From: Podaxis mareebaensis
Lineage: Eukaryota; Basidiomycota; Agaricomycetes; Agaricales; Agaricaceae
Assembly: GCA_018524725.1 (NCBI GenBank)
Contig: JAEUWP010000307.1
Location: 25,177-89,176, forward strand
Direction of reading: 5' to 3'
DNA: 64,000 nt
Part shown: one piece after another, positions 13,501 through 25,333 of the stretch
Numbering within the stretch: the first letter of the stretch is position 1
How the letters are laid out: each line of letters opens with the position of its first letter
Position numbers and translations under genes: made by a program
Notes under the pieces: generated by a model
Told to the model about the DNA's origin: nothing
The model's database searches: none
What the model saw: only the letters and a program-made list of their open reading frames with translations

Positions 13501-14703
13501 TGTCGAGGATCCGTTCCGTTACGCTTCTTCAAGACGTCAATGCCAATGATGGATATTTGACGATGCCTCCTGTTCGCGAGGAGTCATTTTATAGTTCGAG
13601 GTACTTTCGAAGTTGGTTCTCTGCGGTGGTGGTGCCGCTGGTCGAGTGTGAGAGGAGGCACAATAACGGACTAAATTGATCGGACCGCGTCCTCTGTTTC
13701 GGCGTGAGATAGGATCCTATCCTCCGTTGACAATGGAATGTCAATGTCTTTGTGGTATTTTAATAACCGTAATCCTCGAGGCAATATACCGGATACTCGG
13801 GCCTTCATCAATAAAAACTCCAAAACACGTTGCAAGCCTATACATACCTGGCGATTGTGTTGATGATTTACAGACGCCTATGACATCGCGCTGGGTGTAT
13901 GGAAAACTCACATTTACAAGAGTCCAGGTTGATCCTTGAAGTTGGTTTCGTTACATGCTGATAACGGAGTTAGAAGGCGAGCGAAGGAATTTGTGAGAGA
14001 AAGCTCACGATCGGGGTCACAGCTGCGAGCATGACAGCAGAGGTGGACGCTGTAAGGCCGCCTTGAGAAACAGCCAGCGTGACATTTTGACATGAGAAGA
14101 ACTGAATACGGAATTCCTTCACAAGACACCCGGGCGCCAAAGAGAACATCACGGTAACTCAAGTAGAGCCGAGTACGGCCATTTTCCATTTTGGCCGGCT
14201 AAAACCTGTGCAGTGACGATTTAGTCAGTTGTTCCAGTTACCGAGAGGGATGCCCTTTCTCAGCAACGTTCCATGTACAACCGAATGCTTTAGATGTCAT
14301 TGAGCTTCAGAGGACGTTCCTTGGCACTGTTGATTCGACTCTCGAGTGAACCCAGGCCTTGTTCTTGGTGAGACATCGATATATTTTTATTATGCGCCGC
14401 GTAGATTACGTCCTGATGGTTTTCGTTAAGTTTATGCTTTGGAGCATAAAGGACCGGGCGCCAAATACTAGACTCCTTTAAGCAAGAGATCAAGATTGTC
14501 AGCTAATTCGTCACGCACTGGAATAACGGAGTAATGTCGAAGGCATCAACCTGCCACCGAGCTGGAACCTCAAGTGTCTATGTATGCAACGAGCATTTCC
14601 CAAGCTAACCGCTTCCCTTGTCATGGAGTGATCAAATAAGTCTCCAATTCTACGTTCACCCTTTAGGTAAGCTTCATCTCCGGCCACTCGGTCGGTTATG
14701 AAG
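4543..14703. other. 10-kb region without recognisable genes
   Basis: No open frame here shows a recognisable domain, and the longest are 130-195 codons with no matching spliced neighbours. The first 900 bp (to about 5400) are rich in CT/CA and could be 3' UTR or promoter sequence. The rest has mixed composition with ordinary CG content, so it does not resemble the decayed repeat block further right. No tRNA, rRNA, tandem repeat or terminal repeat was seen. It could hold non-coding transcripts, species-specific small genes or very old decayed repeats; the sequence alone does not decide. Confidence 0.5.
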
Positions 14704-15633
14704 TACAGTCGTCTCCCATATAACCCATACCCCTTATAACCCATACTCTCATATAACCCATAGAAATTTCTTTCCACCAAGTTGGTTCGCGGGGAATTTT
14801 GACCCATAACCCATAACTCCCTCGAACCCCGTAACCCATAGGTCCTTTAGGACAAAAACCCATAACGCCGGTTACCATGTATGGCAACAACCCATGTTAG
14901 GAGTGTAACATTTCACTTTTGAATCATACTGAGCGGCCAACAGTAATAGTACAGTAAATGAATAAAAAATTTTAACAACCAACTTTTGCTTCGACTATGT
15001 CTGCTTCACTTGTTCAGACATTGGAAAAGGGTTTGCGTGTCCTCAAGCAGAAAGTACATGCACAAAAGACACCCCTTCAAGCTCGACTCGCACAGGGCAA
15101 GCAGATCTCCGAAGAAGAAGAACGTTGGCTTGACAGATGAGTTGGATGAGGAGGACATCTTTGCAGCTGTCATGGAATCATTTGCGGCACAGGAGAACAG
15201 CGAAATCAACGGCGGTGATGATGACGACGACGATGATGACTCAGCTGATGATCTGCCTCCGCCACCCTGGACCTTCTTCAAGCGTCGGCTTTGTTGAATA
15301 GGTACCTTGCAATGACTGATCTCCCATTCTCTCGTCAAATGGAGCACAACCTTGTCTTATTTAATCGAGAGCTTCGTTTGAAACAAGTGGCTTCCTTGAA
15401 AGACACTCGCATTGATGATTACTTCACACGTAAAAGTGTTCCCTAATCACTACTCTCTTACTTCCATAGTACCTCTCTGTGGAATAGCTCCTATAGCTTC
15501 TAGATAACCATCGAGTATTTTCTCTTTAATTTCCGCAATATACTTTTTGAACTCCCTTATAAGCCATACTCTCTCATAACCCATAGGTCGGCCATGTCAC
15601 CAAGTGCTATGGGTTATGAGGGAGACGACTGTA
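14704..15633. mobile_element. TA-flanked inverted-repeat DNA element (Tc1/mariner-like, non-autonomous)
   Basis: The ends are inverted repeats. The left end at 14706 reads CAGTCGTCTCCC, two variable bases, then ATAACCCATA. The right end (15608-15631) is its reverse complement with only the two middle bases changed. Each end is flanked by TA, the target duplication of Tc1/mariner/pogo elements, whose ends often start CAGT. The element is 926 bp between the TAs. Extra copies of ATAACCCATA-like motifs lie inside the left end (14719-14890) and right end (15557-15590), as expected for sub-terminal transposase binding sites. The middle holds a broken coding remnant, described separately. It is probably a deletion derivative moved by a full-length relative elsewhere. 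Confidence 0.8.
14998..15446 (+). pseudogene. Broken transposase-like remnant inside the TIR element
   Basis: A frame starting with ATG at 14998 encodes about 47 residues (MSASLVQTLEKGLRVLKQK onward to SEEEERWLD) and then stops. The next frame continues with DELDEEDIFAAV and an Asp tract, and a third segment (about 15288-15446) ends LKDTRIDDYFTRKSVP. Removing a single base near 15138 would join the first two parts. The last segment resembles the short C-terminal motif seen in some pogo-like transposases. No DDE catalytic core is present in 926 bp, so the product cannot be an active transposase. I infer pogo-like origin from the TIR/TA ends rather than from a clear domain match. Confidence 0.5.
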
Positions 15634-16391
15634 CTCGCAGAATTCTCTTGCGCAGGACGTGCGCCACAATTTCTCGTTTCTCAGGTTATTGTCTTGGTCT
15701 TCATACACGCCAAGACCACTCTGGACGTTTTCTATTGATGGAACGCCCGCTCTAGCCCAGGCATGCCATGGATACTCGTGCCACCACCAACTCTGAGTAG
15801 TACCTCGATCTGGTCCACGCCATCGTTTGTGGCGTCTTCGTGGAAATCAAGGGGTTCTCGGAGTGTGGTTATCCACTTAGTGCCTACATTTATCTACCTT
15901 GTTTATGGTGTTCCCTTCTGGTCCCACACCAAGATTCGGCTTGGCCCTAGCCACGTACTTCTCTTCTGCAGCTGCGCAATGATGCCATTTAGGCCCTACG
16001 TTACGTGGTATTCAAGTTGTATTTTGCTTTTTCCCAGCGTTGCGCCATCAACCTCTCAAGGTTATATTAGTACTTCTGTACTAGCGAGCGGGCAGAGCTC
16101 ACATTTGGACTTGGCTGAAAATGATCTCGATTAAGGTTTGAGTCCGTGTATTTTATCTGGGCTACCGTGCGAGTTGGCGACTGGCTTGCATGTCCTCAAG
16201 CAAAATTTCTGAAGGAGCTGGTATGGGAAAGCATTGAGGAAGCCCACACGCTAAGTGGACCTCGTTGATCTGAAGGTGTCTTGGGACATGGGAAAGGAAC
16301 CCAAATAGGGTGTATTTGGTGGATCCTCCAGATCCAAACAATGAAAGAATACTATCAAAATTTCTGCCTGAAATGTTTGAATTTTGTGACA
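15634..16391. other. Intergenic between TIR element and rsa4
   Basis: No gene is recognised. A plus-strand frame at 15763-16134 has no supporting domain or splice structure. The final 200 bp should contain the rsa4 promoter and 5' UTR. Confidence 0.4.
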
Positions 16392-18330
16392 ATGGCGACC
16401 TTGCTTCCTCCTCCAAAACGCCAGAAATTATATCACGGAGTTCCAGAACCACCCAAGGAAGAACCAGTGCCTACTCCGAACATAGTTGTTCAGTTTGTAT
16501 CTGAAGATGATGGGAGAGCGTTGGCCCCAGCAGTCAATATACCTGCAAATGTAACCAGAGAAGCCTTGGAGCTTCTTGTGAACAAATTATCTCCTGAGGT
16601 GGGTGCATTCCTACCTTCAATTCCCTTTCTCTAAACACGATACCTAGGATGAAGACCCAGTCCCTTTTTCCTTCCATGTGACACTTCCTGAGGATGCTAA
16701 AGGGGGTCAAAATTCTCCTGCTCGGATTGTCGTATCCAAATCCATCGAGGCGGACGTGTTGAACCATCCTTCTGGCCATTTTACACCTGAAGACGTAATT
16801 GTCGTGCATTGTTCTCCTCAAAGCGTCTTCCGTGTACGTCCCGCGACAAGATGTTCATCTACACTTTCAGGTATCATTTTGTCCCTGGAGATTGGTATCG
16901 CTAAGCTAAACGGCTCTCAGGACATTCCTCACCAATTCTCTGCGCTTCATTTTCCCCAACTGGCAAACTTCTGGCAACTGGCTCTGGGGATACTAACGTG
17001 CGTTTATGGGATCTCAACACAGAAACCCCCTCACACACCCTTTCTGGCCACAAAGGGTGGGTTCTGTGTGTCGAATGGGAGCCAATGGAAAGGGTATTGG
17101 CAAGTGGAGGCCATGATGGACACGCCCGACTTTGGGATCCCAAGACAGGGAAGCCGATAGGTGATGCGTTGAGGGGTCATTCGAAGTGGATCACCTCTCT
17201 CGCTTGGGAGCCTATCCACATGTACGTCTTTCTCCCATCTTAGTGAACCGTTCCTTTTATTCTCACGACGCCAGTAATCCCTCAGCACCTCGCCTCGCAT
17301 CATCATCTAAAGATGGTACTGTTCGTGTCTGGTCACTCGCAACGAGGAGAACGGAGTACACATTAGGCGGCCACACCGCAAGTGTCAACGTTGTGAAATG
17401 GGGTGGTACTGGAGGTCCATATGGAGTGTTATACACCGCTAGTAGTGATCGCACTGTGCGAATATGGGATGCAGAAAAGGTTCGCCTTCCTAGATTCCGA
17501 GTTTCTTCGCTCCTGACAACCTGTAGGGCCGTCCATTGCATACATTGAAAGATCATGCACATTGGGTGACAACCCTCGCTCTCAACACCGATTTCGTCCT
17601 CCGCACGGGTCCTTTCGACCATACTAACAAAAGGCCTTCGTCAGATGAAGAGGGTTCGTATCTCATTTGGCCTTGCTTACTCACACTTACCCTCACATAC
17701 CCAATATCACAGCCCAAAAACTGGCCAAAGCGCGCTATGATAACATTCTAAAAACAACCCCCGAAATCCTAATCTCGGGCTCAGATGATCACACACTCTT
17801 TCTCTGGTCCCCCTTCCCCTCGTCTTCCCCTTCCGCTCCAGCATCCTCGAAAAACCCAACAAAACCAGTGACAAGACTAACTGGTCATCAACGTCAAGTC
17901 TGCCATGTTGCTTTCTCACCAGATGGTCGATGGGCTGCGAGTGCGTCATGGGATAATAGTGTTCGGTTGTGGGAGGGACGGACGGGCAAGTTTGTGGCTA
18001 CGCTGCGTGGGCATGTTTGTGCCGTGTATAGATTAGCGTGGAGTGCGGATAGTCGGATGTTGATCAGTGCAAGTAAGGATAGTACGCTCAAGGTAAGCCA
18101 TTCTGCGGACAACTTTCTACGTTCCGTGTTGACGATGCCTTTAGATCTGGGACTTGAAGACGTATAAGATCAAGGTAGACCTCCCTGGCCACACAGATGA
18201 GGTTTATTGTGTAGATTTCGTTGCGGATAAGGTCGTGAGCGGAGGAAGAGACAGGGTTGTCAAGATGTGCGTCTCAGTTCTTTCTCTTTCTCCGCCCTTT
18301 CTCTGACTGGTATACAGATGGAAGCATTAG
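16392..18330 (+). CDS. rsa4: Notchless/Rsa4 WD40 ribosome-assembly factor
   Basis: Eight exons (16392-16598, 16648-16870, 16921-17221, 17275-17479, 17527-17653, 17713-18092, 18145-18266, 18318-18330) encode 525 residues, the usual size of the family. The N-terminal 110 residues form the ubiquitin-like NLE domain (VQFVSEDDGRALAPAVNIP; LPEDAKGG), which in yeast Rsa4 binds the MIDAS domain of the AAA ATPase Rea1/Mdn1. A WD40 propeller follows, with repeats seen as NVRLWDLNTETP, HARLWDPKTGKP, TVRVWSL, TVRIWDAEKG, LFLWSPFP, SVRLWEGRTGKF, LKIWDLKTYKI and the terminal KIWKH. The protein acts in the nucleus on late 60S precursors. The last exon encodes only five codons. The next gene ends 236 bp away on the opposite strand, so the two are convergent. 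Confidence 0.95.
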
Positions 18331-18566
18331 TTCTGCCCGTATCTCTAGTCCCTCTGTATAAATCATCAAAAAGACCGGATTCCGGGATAATTTCATGAAG
18401 CGAACAGTCTCTATCATGTTCATGGTATACGGATACAACTCAGAAATAGGCATACACAAGATATCAAGAAAGAAATAAAATGAAACAGAGGGACTCGAGT
18501 CCTAGACCGAAATGCCAAAACGAGAAAAGTTGGTGCATAACCAAGGTACCCAAAGAGTGTCTTAAA

Positions 18567-21500
18567 TTACTCCCCAGCCTTCACCAGAAACTCGGTCAAC
18601 TTTGAAACAGCATCGCCTTCATCCGTAGAAGCTCCATGACCTGTATCAGAAACGGCTCTCGGGTTCCGTCCTCCAGAAACTAACGAAAGCCGTCTCAGCC
18701 TCCCAATAACTCCACCACCGTTCACTCCCACCCCATTTGCATTCTCACTTGCGGAAGCAGTACCTGCTCCGCCACTCCTGCTGCTACTGGTGCCGGTGAC
18801 CACACTCGTGGTCTTTGCTGTGACATTTGTCGCATGGAGTGCAACTGCGGGCAGTGAAAACCTCTTGGATCTCCTCGCCGTGTCTTCTTTCCTTCTAGGA
18901 GATGGGCTTGGTGGTTGTGATGGTTGGTCCATAGATGGTGGCCACTGGAGCGGCGTGCCATAGCCCTCTTCTTCCGAAATTGGTGATTCTGAGTTTTCTT
19001 CAATTGCGGAGTCGATAAGGGCTGTCGGTGAGGCAGGAAAGACGGCAGACTGGCGATTGCTTTGAACCTGAAAATCTTCAAGGATCTGGTGATAACTCTT
19101 TGGGCGAGAGGGGGATTTGAGTCGGACGCGGCCGCGTTTTCCACCTTGAATTTCTCGGTCCTCCGTTCTCGGTACGCCGAAATCAGACGAACGACCAGGC
19201 TTACTGGGCTTGTGTGACCCAGATCCAGCGAAATATCTAGATCTACCATCAACGCTTGAGGTTGAGATCCTTGCATGGGCAAGGATGGCATAGATACCCA
19301 TGCGGGTAGCTTGGACAAAGATGTGACTGTGTCATTACTGGGATGGCTGGTGCCCACGCTTTGTGCAAGGAAGGATGAGGAGTTGGGGCTTGTGGGAGAT
19401 TCAGGGTTCATTGGTGAGTCCACGAGTGGAAATACGGTTTCATAGCAAGCTTCACAGGCGCGAGCAGGTTTGGAGGAAGGCTCTTTGGCACTAGGGTCAG
19501 AGATGAAGAAAGTCTTTCCACAAACAAAATTAGCGAGGGCCCTCGTCGTAATGAGAACTAATAAGATGACGTACCCGTCCAGAACAAGACGCACATACAC
19601 ACCTCCCACAAAGCCGACAATGGTGCCTCCTCCTTCTCCAGTTGAACGACCTCCCGCAACGCATACACGAATCCGTTTTCTCATCGGGTATCCAAATTGC
19701 CGGTACCCAATGCTCCACCTTCTTTCGTCTCTCCATCGGCTGTCTGGTCTTCTCCCTATTCTTGCCTTTACCATTTTCTCTGCCGTTTTCGGGCGCGCCG
19801 AAGTCTGTGACGTCTTTGGTACTGTATGCAGCGCGAATCGTGGCAATGCGCTCGTCTGACGGTGGGAAGGGTAGGGCTTGTAGTGAACGACGGACGTGAT
19901 TGGTTGAGGAAGACGAGGTGAGAGTAGAGTTGGGGTTAATCATGTTGAGTGAAGCTAGAAGTTGCGCCTTTGCTTGCCTGATTTCCGATACCCAATCTCC
20001 TCGCGCATCTTCGGAGTCTGGTCAAAGAATCAGATGAGTGAACACCTGAATTATCAAAGAACATGTACCAGCATAGAGAACGAAGCTGCCTTCAGGACTC
20101 AAAACTTCAAACCTCCGCTCTTCTCCAGCCTCTCGTGACGAAACAACGATCACCTCCATATCGACCAACGATGATTGCCCCTTGAAAACCCATCTCTCCT
20201 CTCCTGTACTGGCAAGCCTTCTGGGGACAGGAGGCGGCTGGTGGGCTGACTTTCTCATTGGCGACGGCACAACACTTGAGTGTCTCTTAGGGGTCGAAGA
20301 ACCTTCAGTATCGTCATCCGGCGCGGACTTTGACTTATTGAGCTCCGCCTCGCTCCTGCTCTTGTTCCGGACCAACCCCGGTTTAACAGGCGTCTGTGGA
20401 TTCGAGCTACCGCCGTCGCCTGTTGTGCTGGCGCTCCAGCCGAGATTCCACAAGCGCTCGGACTCTTCGTTGGCAAGCCAGATCAAACAATCTGAGAACA
20501 GGAGGAACTCTCTTTCGCGGGGGGCGGAGCTACGCTCAACTTGGAGAAGGGGACCGCGCTTGAGGAGCATGCGACCAGGCTCGATGAGTGGAAACGGAAG
20601 GCCGGTAGTGGATCGTTGCAAGGTGAGCAGAGAAAGGATCTGAGCGTGGGTTTGAAGGGAGGTGTCCAAAGTTGACGTGACTACGGTGTCGTCGTCAGCA
20701 GGTAGCGAACTGTCTATTGCTAGACTTACTTTTGGTCACGAGAGTAAGCACAGAATTCAGCTTTGCGTGTTCTGGGTCGTCTTCCTCCGTATGCTTGATG
20801 AGGTCTTTGAGAAGGAGTAAATAGCGAGGGCATCGTTGGACTATCGTCAACAGCCAGTCTCGCAATTTCAATTTCCCACAGCGGGGGTCGCACTCTTGTG
20901 TGGATATAAAAGTAGCAAATGTTTGGTTGTAACGGGGATTAGGACGATATGCAGATGGAGGCGTGATCATATCGGTTAACGTAGAGATCATTGAAGGGAA
21001 TGATGTGATGAATGGATTGTAGAGGGACAGGTAGGGGAAATGTGAAAGCAAAAGAGGCGATAATGGAGGAGGAACTGATGCATGGTCTTGTCCAAGATGG
21101 TTTGTGAGTGCGGACAGGAATGAGCGGTGCAGATTCCATATGTCAACGAAATTGGAGAATATGGCGGTGAGAGATGCACGGTCCAGGAGTGGTTTAGGTG
21201 TTTCAAGCGAGGCGACGATAGGCGTAAGAAAGTTCTGCGGATATGTGAATAGAGTGACCATCGGGACGTCAGCCCACTTACGGAGTAAATAAGCTCCAGT
21301 CCACTAACATAGGTCTTTTCTGTTGCGTAAAATTCGTCGATGACTTGCTTCCGTTGCAGAGCCTTTGCATCGTCTGTGGGCTTGAGGCTGCTATTATGCC
21401 TCCCTGTGCGTCTCTTTGACGGTTCAGCGTGTATAGGTCTGCTCCTGCTGATATTTGTGAGGATGGGTTTGCTGAGGCGGATATTTCCAGGACTGCCCGT

Positions 21501-21776
21501 TGGGACAGCCATCCCGAGTTGCGAATGCTGGTGCTCGGGAAGCGAGTCGAAGGAAGAAACACTCGCAACGGAGTTGCGATGTAGAGGGTGTGGAAAGTTG
21601 GGCAAAGATATTCGTCGAAACGGTCGTATGAGGGGTGTAGGCTGGACCGTTGGCTGCGAGGATGACTCGGAAACTGGGAAGCTCACGGTCGAGGGCCGAC
21701 CGGTTTCTATTGTTCCTCAGACCAGTACCCATTCGTAGGTATTAATACACGAACCTGAGTCCGCGGGCGTAGTCAT
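18567..21776 (-). CDS. RhoGEF (DH)-PH-FYVE domain protein
   Basis: Seven exons on the minus strand (21776-21755, 21706-21282, 21234-20730, 20680-20069, 20017-19575, 19513-19298, about 19208-18567) give about 954 residues. After a disordered N-terminus (MTTPADSETGRPS) comes a DH domain beginning RKQVIDEFYATEKTYVSGLE (about residues 125-320), then a PH domain (GRMLLKRGPLLQVE, EFLLFSDCLIWL; about 340-525). The FYVE zinc finger follows at about 627-695, with its signature WIPD, RRHHCRLCG and a last pair ACEAC. The C-terminus is Ser/Pro-rich. This order resembles animal FGD proteins: the DH-PH pair would activate a Rho GTPase such as Cdc42, and FYVE binds PI3P on endosomes. The intron between the last two exons is uncertain; 19209-19297 is the in-phase choice. 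The first exon has only 22 coding bases. Confidence 0.9.
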
Positions 21777-22381
21777 GTTTCAAAAAAATCGTGCACCATG
21801 CGGCTGAGGATTTCTTGTCCAAGCCCAGGAGGATCGATTGAAATATTGTCTGGTTTTGATGTTTCAGGTTAGTTTCTCCTCTTATTCGTGTAAACGCTAG
21901 TATACCCGCCTTTTTGTACGAGATGTGTGGTGCTGTCAGAGTTGAATCCCCAGCGGCCTTGGGAACATACTTGAAGGAAGGATAAAGCCCCTGTAACCAA
22001 GTTATCCGCTTCTGGATCTGTCACTGCCTCCTGAGGTCATCTATTTACCATAGCAAACAGATTACAACATGAATCACAAGGTTACGTTATCCACCCATTT
22101 CTCCAGTTCTTGGGTCTAACGTTGGTTGGTCACTTTCGAGCTGAACCAAAAGTTATCACCATCCATCAGAACAAACCGGACATCTGTCAACTCAACAATC
22201 CTTCCTGGGAGCATCATTGCCCTCCTATTCTTTTATCTGCAAATCACTCTCGCTTGGGTGCTTAGCCACATATTATATTCCAACCTCATGGCTTCGTGAC
22301 GTACAAATTGGACTTGCCATTGGCGGAATTGGGAAAACACCTTGGCCTTTGACCACAACCTCATCCCACACAAGCCACTCA
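21777..22381. promoter_or_regulatory. Divergent intergenic between FYVE/RhoGEF and methyltransferase genes
   Basis: The two genes diverge from this 605-bp gap, so it should contain both promoters. I see no clear TATA box or repeated operator-like motif and no additional open frame with support. Confidence 0.4.
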
Positions 22382-23368
22382 ATGAGCGCAAGTCCAGTAC
22401 AGCAGCCTATCCAGCACCAGCAGAGGATTTATACATCGTTCCCAGGGTCGACATATCTGCTCCCCGCAGATGATTCCGAGCGGGTTCGGTGAGTTGTTAC
22501 TGTTATACCTCCCAGACTTCGCCGTGTAATATGTTTGCATCCTAGATTTGATACCCAGCACAAGAGCATTACTCGAGGCTTCAACAACAAGCTTGTTCTC
22601 TCCCCTGTGACGCTTAAAGGAGGGGATAAAGTGCTTGACTCTGGCGCGGGATCTTGTACGTCTTCGGATTTCGCAGTGGCATCTCAAGTATCTTACGGCT
22701 TCATAGGTAGCTGGCTCCTCGACTTCGCCTCCACAGTGCCAGCAGATATCGAGCTTTATGCATCCGATGTCGAAACTCGCCTCTTCCCTCGCCAACCTCC
22801 AGACAATATGAAGCTCTTCAAAGCTTCTGTAACAGACCTTCCGAAGGACTGGACGGACTCTTTTCAACTGATTCACCAGCGCCTCCTCATGAGCGCTTTG
22901 ACCTCACAGGAATGGCCTATTGCTATTCGCGGGCTCTTCCGTGTCACGAAGCCTGGAGGCTGGGTCGAACTCTGTGAAGCTAGTCCGGAGCTGGACTGCC
23001 CGTCTCACCCTAACCACAAGGCCCTTAGGACGCCCGAACTCGCTTACGAAGCAAGTGACCATGTCTTGCAAACAGCCTCGTTGTTACCTCAGTGGCTACA
23101 AGATGCTGGATTCACGGACATTCATTCCGTGGAAGGCAAATTCCCAATTGGCAAATGGGCGGGGCCACATGGGGAGCATGCTCGTGATGGTTTGATCGGC
23201 TTCTTCAAGGCTCTGAAGACGCCAATCTTGAGCAGAGGGGGTCTAGGCTTTGCTCAGTCGGAGGAGGAATATGATGCAATCATCGACGACTTCGAACGGG
23301 TTTGCAATGAAACACCGAATACCTTCGGCAAGAATTACACTGTTTACGCTCGCAAACCTGTCAACTAG
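22382..23368 (+). CDS. SAM-dependent methyltransferase (LaeA/TAM-like)
   Basis: Three exons (22382-22488, 22546-22655, 22707-23368) encode 292 residues. The start MSASPVQQPIQHQQRIYTSF is followed by YLLPADDSER and FDTQHKSI, the usual lead-in of fungal methyltransferases related to LaeA and TAM. Motif I is KVLDSGAGSCSWLLDFA (about residues 64-80), the acidic motif II is IELYASDVE, and later motifs are FRVTKPGGWVELCEASPELD and GFTDIHSVEGKFPIG. The second intron is 51 bp with no stop in frame, so a retained form would insert 17 residues into motif I; the spliced form restores the family pattern and is preferred. The substrate is unknown. The gene ends about 50 bp before the CG-depleted repeat block begins. 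Confidence 0.88.
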
Positions 23369-24183
23369 GTTCGGTGTGTACTTTTTACTCGCCATACTGT
23401 GCTGATCTGACTATCGACAACATCTCATAGTACCTGAAGTGAAGGTGTCCCAGGTTACAGTGATAACCCTGACCACCAGGTACAAATCTACCTTTGTGTA
23501 CATAATGCCTTTGAGTTCACTCTATGTTCAACATATTTTCTATACAATCAAACAGAACTTAGGTTCTTTGTATTCAATAGGGCTCTCTTCAGATGAGAAT
23601 ACTTTGCATGCTGCCAATATGTACATCTTAATTGATATTAGTGATTAGCCCTAGTCCAAGAGTTTCCTTATGCTGATGACATATACACAGCATGTAAACT
23701 GATATAGGGGTGGTAGGAAACCCCAGTCTTTCCTTACTTCCTGCCACTACATGACACAAGCTATCTGGACACCAGGAGGAAAATGCCTTGGTCAACTTCT
23801 TTGTTGACAACTAGTGTGGAGACAACTTTGAAGCCCAGATTTTCCAAGTGCTCCCAGCTGTTATCACTTGCTATACAGTAAGAGACAAAACCCTTCCAAT
23901 GTTTCTGACTTTATAACAAATCCTTAAATAACCTCAGATAAGCATCATTATATAATACCAACTTATTGATGCTATGTGAATTGATTAATGATATTAGTGC
24001 ATTGAAAGGGTTTTGTCCCCCACAACCTTAAGGCACATTACTTTGTTGAATGCTTTCAAATAACTACAAATGAAATCATGTGACTATGGTAGCTAATGTA
24101 TAAATAGATGAGCTTACTTTCTCAGTTAAAATCAACCCATTAACTTGCTGTTTTCTTATATGAAACCTCTTTCTTCTTCCCAG

Positions 24184-24545
24184 GTACAACACATCCTTTC
24201 CCTCTTAGACCAAGGGCATTCTGCTTCCAGAATTACTGCAACTACTTCCTGTAGCCTTAGTATCTTCTAGTATCTTCCCCAGAATCTGTTCCCATTATAG
24301 GCCAACACTCTCCAAGTTCATTGGTGGTTGTCCATACAAACTCTCTTTCTCTGATACCCAATATGCCATGTGACTTATTACTTCTGGCAAGGTTGATAAT
24401 GCCTCCCAGGTCATCAAATCACTTCAGACCACACTAGGCAAACCAGTTACATCCAAAACTATTCAAAGGACTCTGAGAAGGGCTGTTGTTAAGATGGTCC
24501 TTATCACTGGTCACCTAAGCTTAAGCTAGGGGTGGCTATCTCAGT
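24184..24545 (+). pseudogene. Tc1-like transposase, N-terminal fragment
   Basis: The translation has the helix-turn-helix region of Tc1-like transposases in one frame: ILSLLDQGHSASRITATT, then KFIGGCPYKLSFSDTQYAM, LITSGKVDNASQVIKSLQ and TSKTIQRTLRRAVVK. It carries several in-frame stops. The fragment ends where the catalytic part should begin. A matching downstream piece on the same strand starts near 29395, so this copy appears split by about 4.85 kb of inserted DNA. Confidence 0.7.
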
Positions 24546-24885
24546 AAATGGTTCACAGACACTGGGATCTACCAAGAAGGATAACAATAAGAAGGTGGCA
24601 AGGCAAGTGTCCAGTTAGGTACACTCAGAGGTTGAACTTTTATTAGTTGAGGGTGTGACCAATAGAAAGTTTGCTACTACACTGATTGTTAACTAACATT
24701 GAACCATAAGGTTGTGAGGAACAACAATATTACAATTCTTAGAATATTGGAAGCTTGTGCTTCCAGTACATGAGCAGCTATTTAAGTGCTACATCTAATG
24801 TCCTAAGTGGGTAGGTATGATGATGCTACACTAAGAGTCCAGGAGTCATAAAAAGTCATCATAATATAGGGCAGGTGTCTGGTAT

Positions 24886-24888
24886 GTA

Positions 24889-24930
<42 letters not shown>
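24886..24930. repeat. TG/AG microsatellite
   Basis: A short run of TG repeats passes into about 15 AG units. A run of more than 20 T follows near 24990. These simple sequences lie between the split halves of the Tc1-like copy and may mark an insertion edge. Confidence 0.8.
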
Positions 24931-24932
<2 letters not shown>

Positions 24933-25149
24933 TGAATTTTATTGTTGTAAATGATGACAAGTGTAAGTAGTGAAAAGGTCCAAAAAAAGTCTTTTTTTTT
25001 TTTTTTTTTTTAAAATCAAAGTCTATTGCTGCAAATATTATCTACTACAAGAGCAGACTCTATCTATGACAAATGGGTGTATGGTAGCAGTCCCAATGGT
25101 TGAGGAAAAAAGAAACAGAGGAAAAGAAAACAGGTGCCCCAAACAACAG

Positions 25150-25333
25150 TGTAGAGGTACCTACATGGCTGCATGGGAAATTGGGAAAATCAGCATATTT
25201 AACGTACACTGGTGTAGATTACTTTCTTCAGCTTCTACCGTGATCATGTAGTTGTCTCTGCCACTAGTTGGTGTACTCCTGAGGTCGACGACGCCACCAG
25301 GCCCTCGCACCCAGTGAGCTTACTCGCTCTACA
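25150..25333 (+). repeat. 5' LTR of TRIM-like element
   Basis: 184 bp, TGTAGAGG to CTCTACA, nearly identical to the copy at 25931-26114. The high identity implies recent insertion. Confidence 0.85.

Noticed and set aside
14719..14890. Telomere-like AACCCATA repeats
   Set aside because: Spacing is irregular, the motif is not the fungal TTAGGG type, and the repeats lie inside the ends of a transposon-like element.
15763..16134. 123-codon plus-strand frame upstream of rsa4
   Set aside because: No family resemblance and no consistent splicing into rsa4.
18722..19846. 374-codon minus-strand frame overlapping the FYVE gene
   Set aside because: Only its middle is the true frame (exon 6); its first part is an out-of-frame reading of exon 5 and an intron, and its last part an out-of-frame reading of exon 7.
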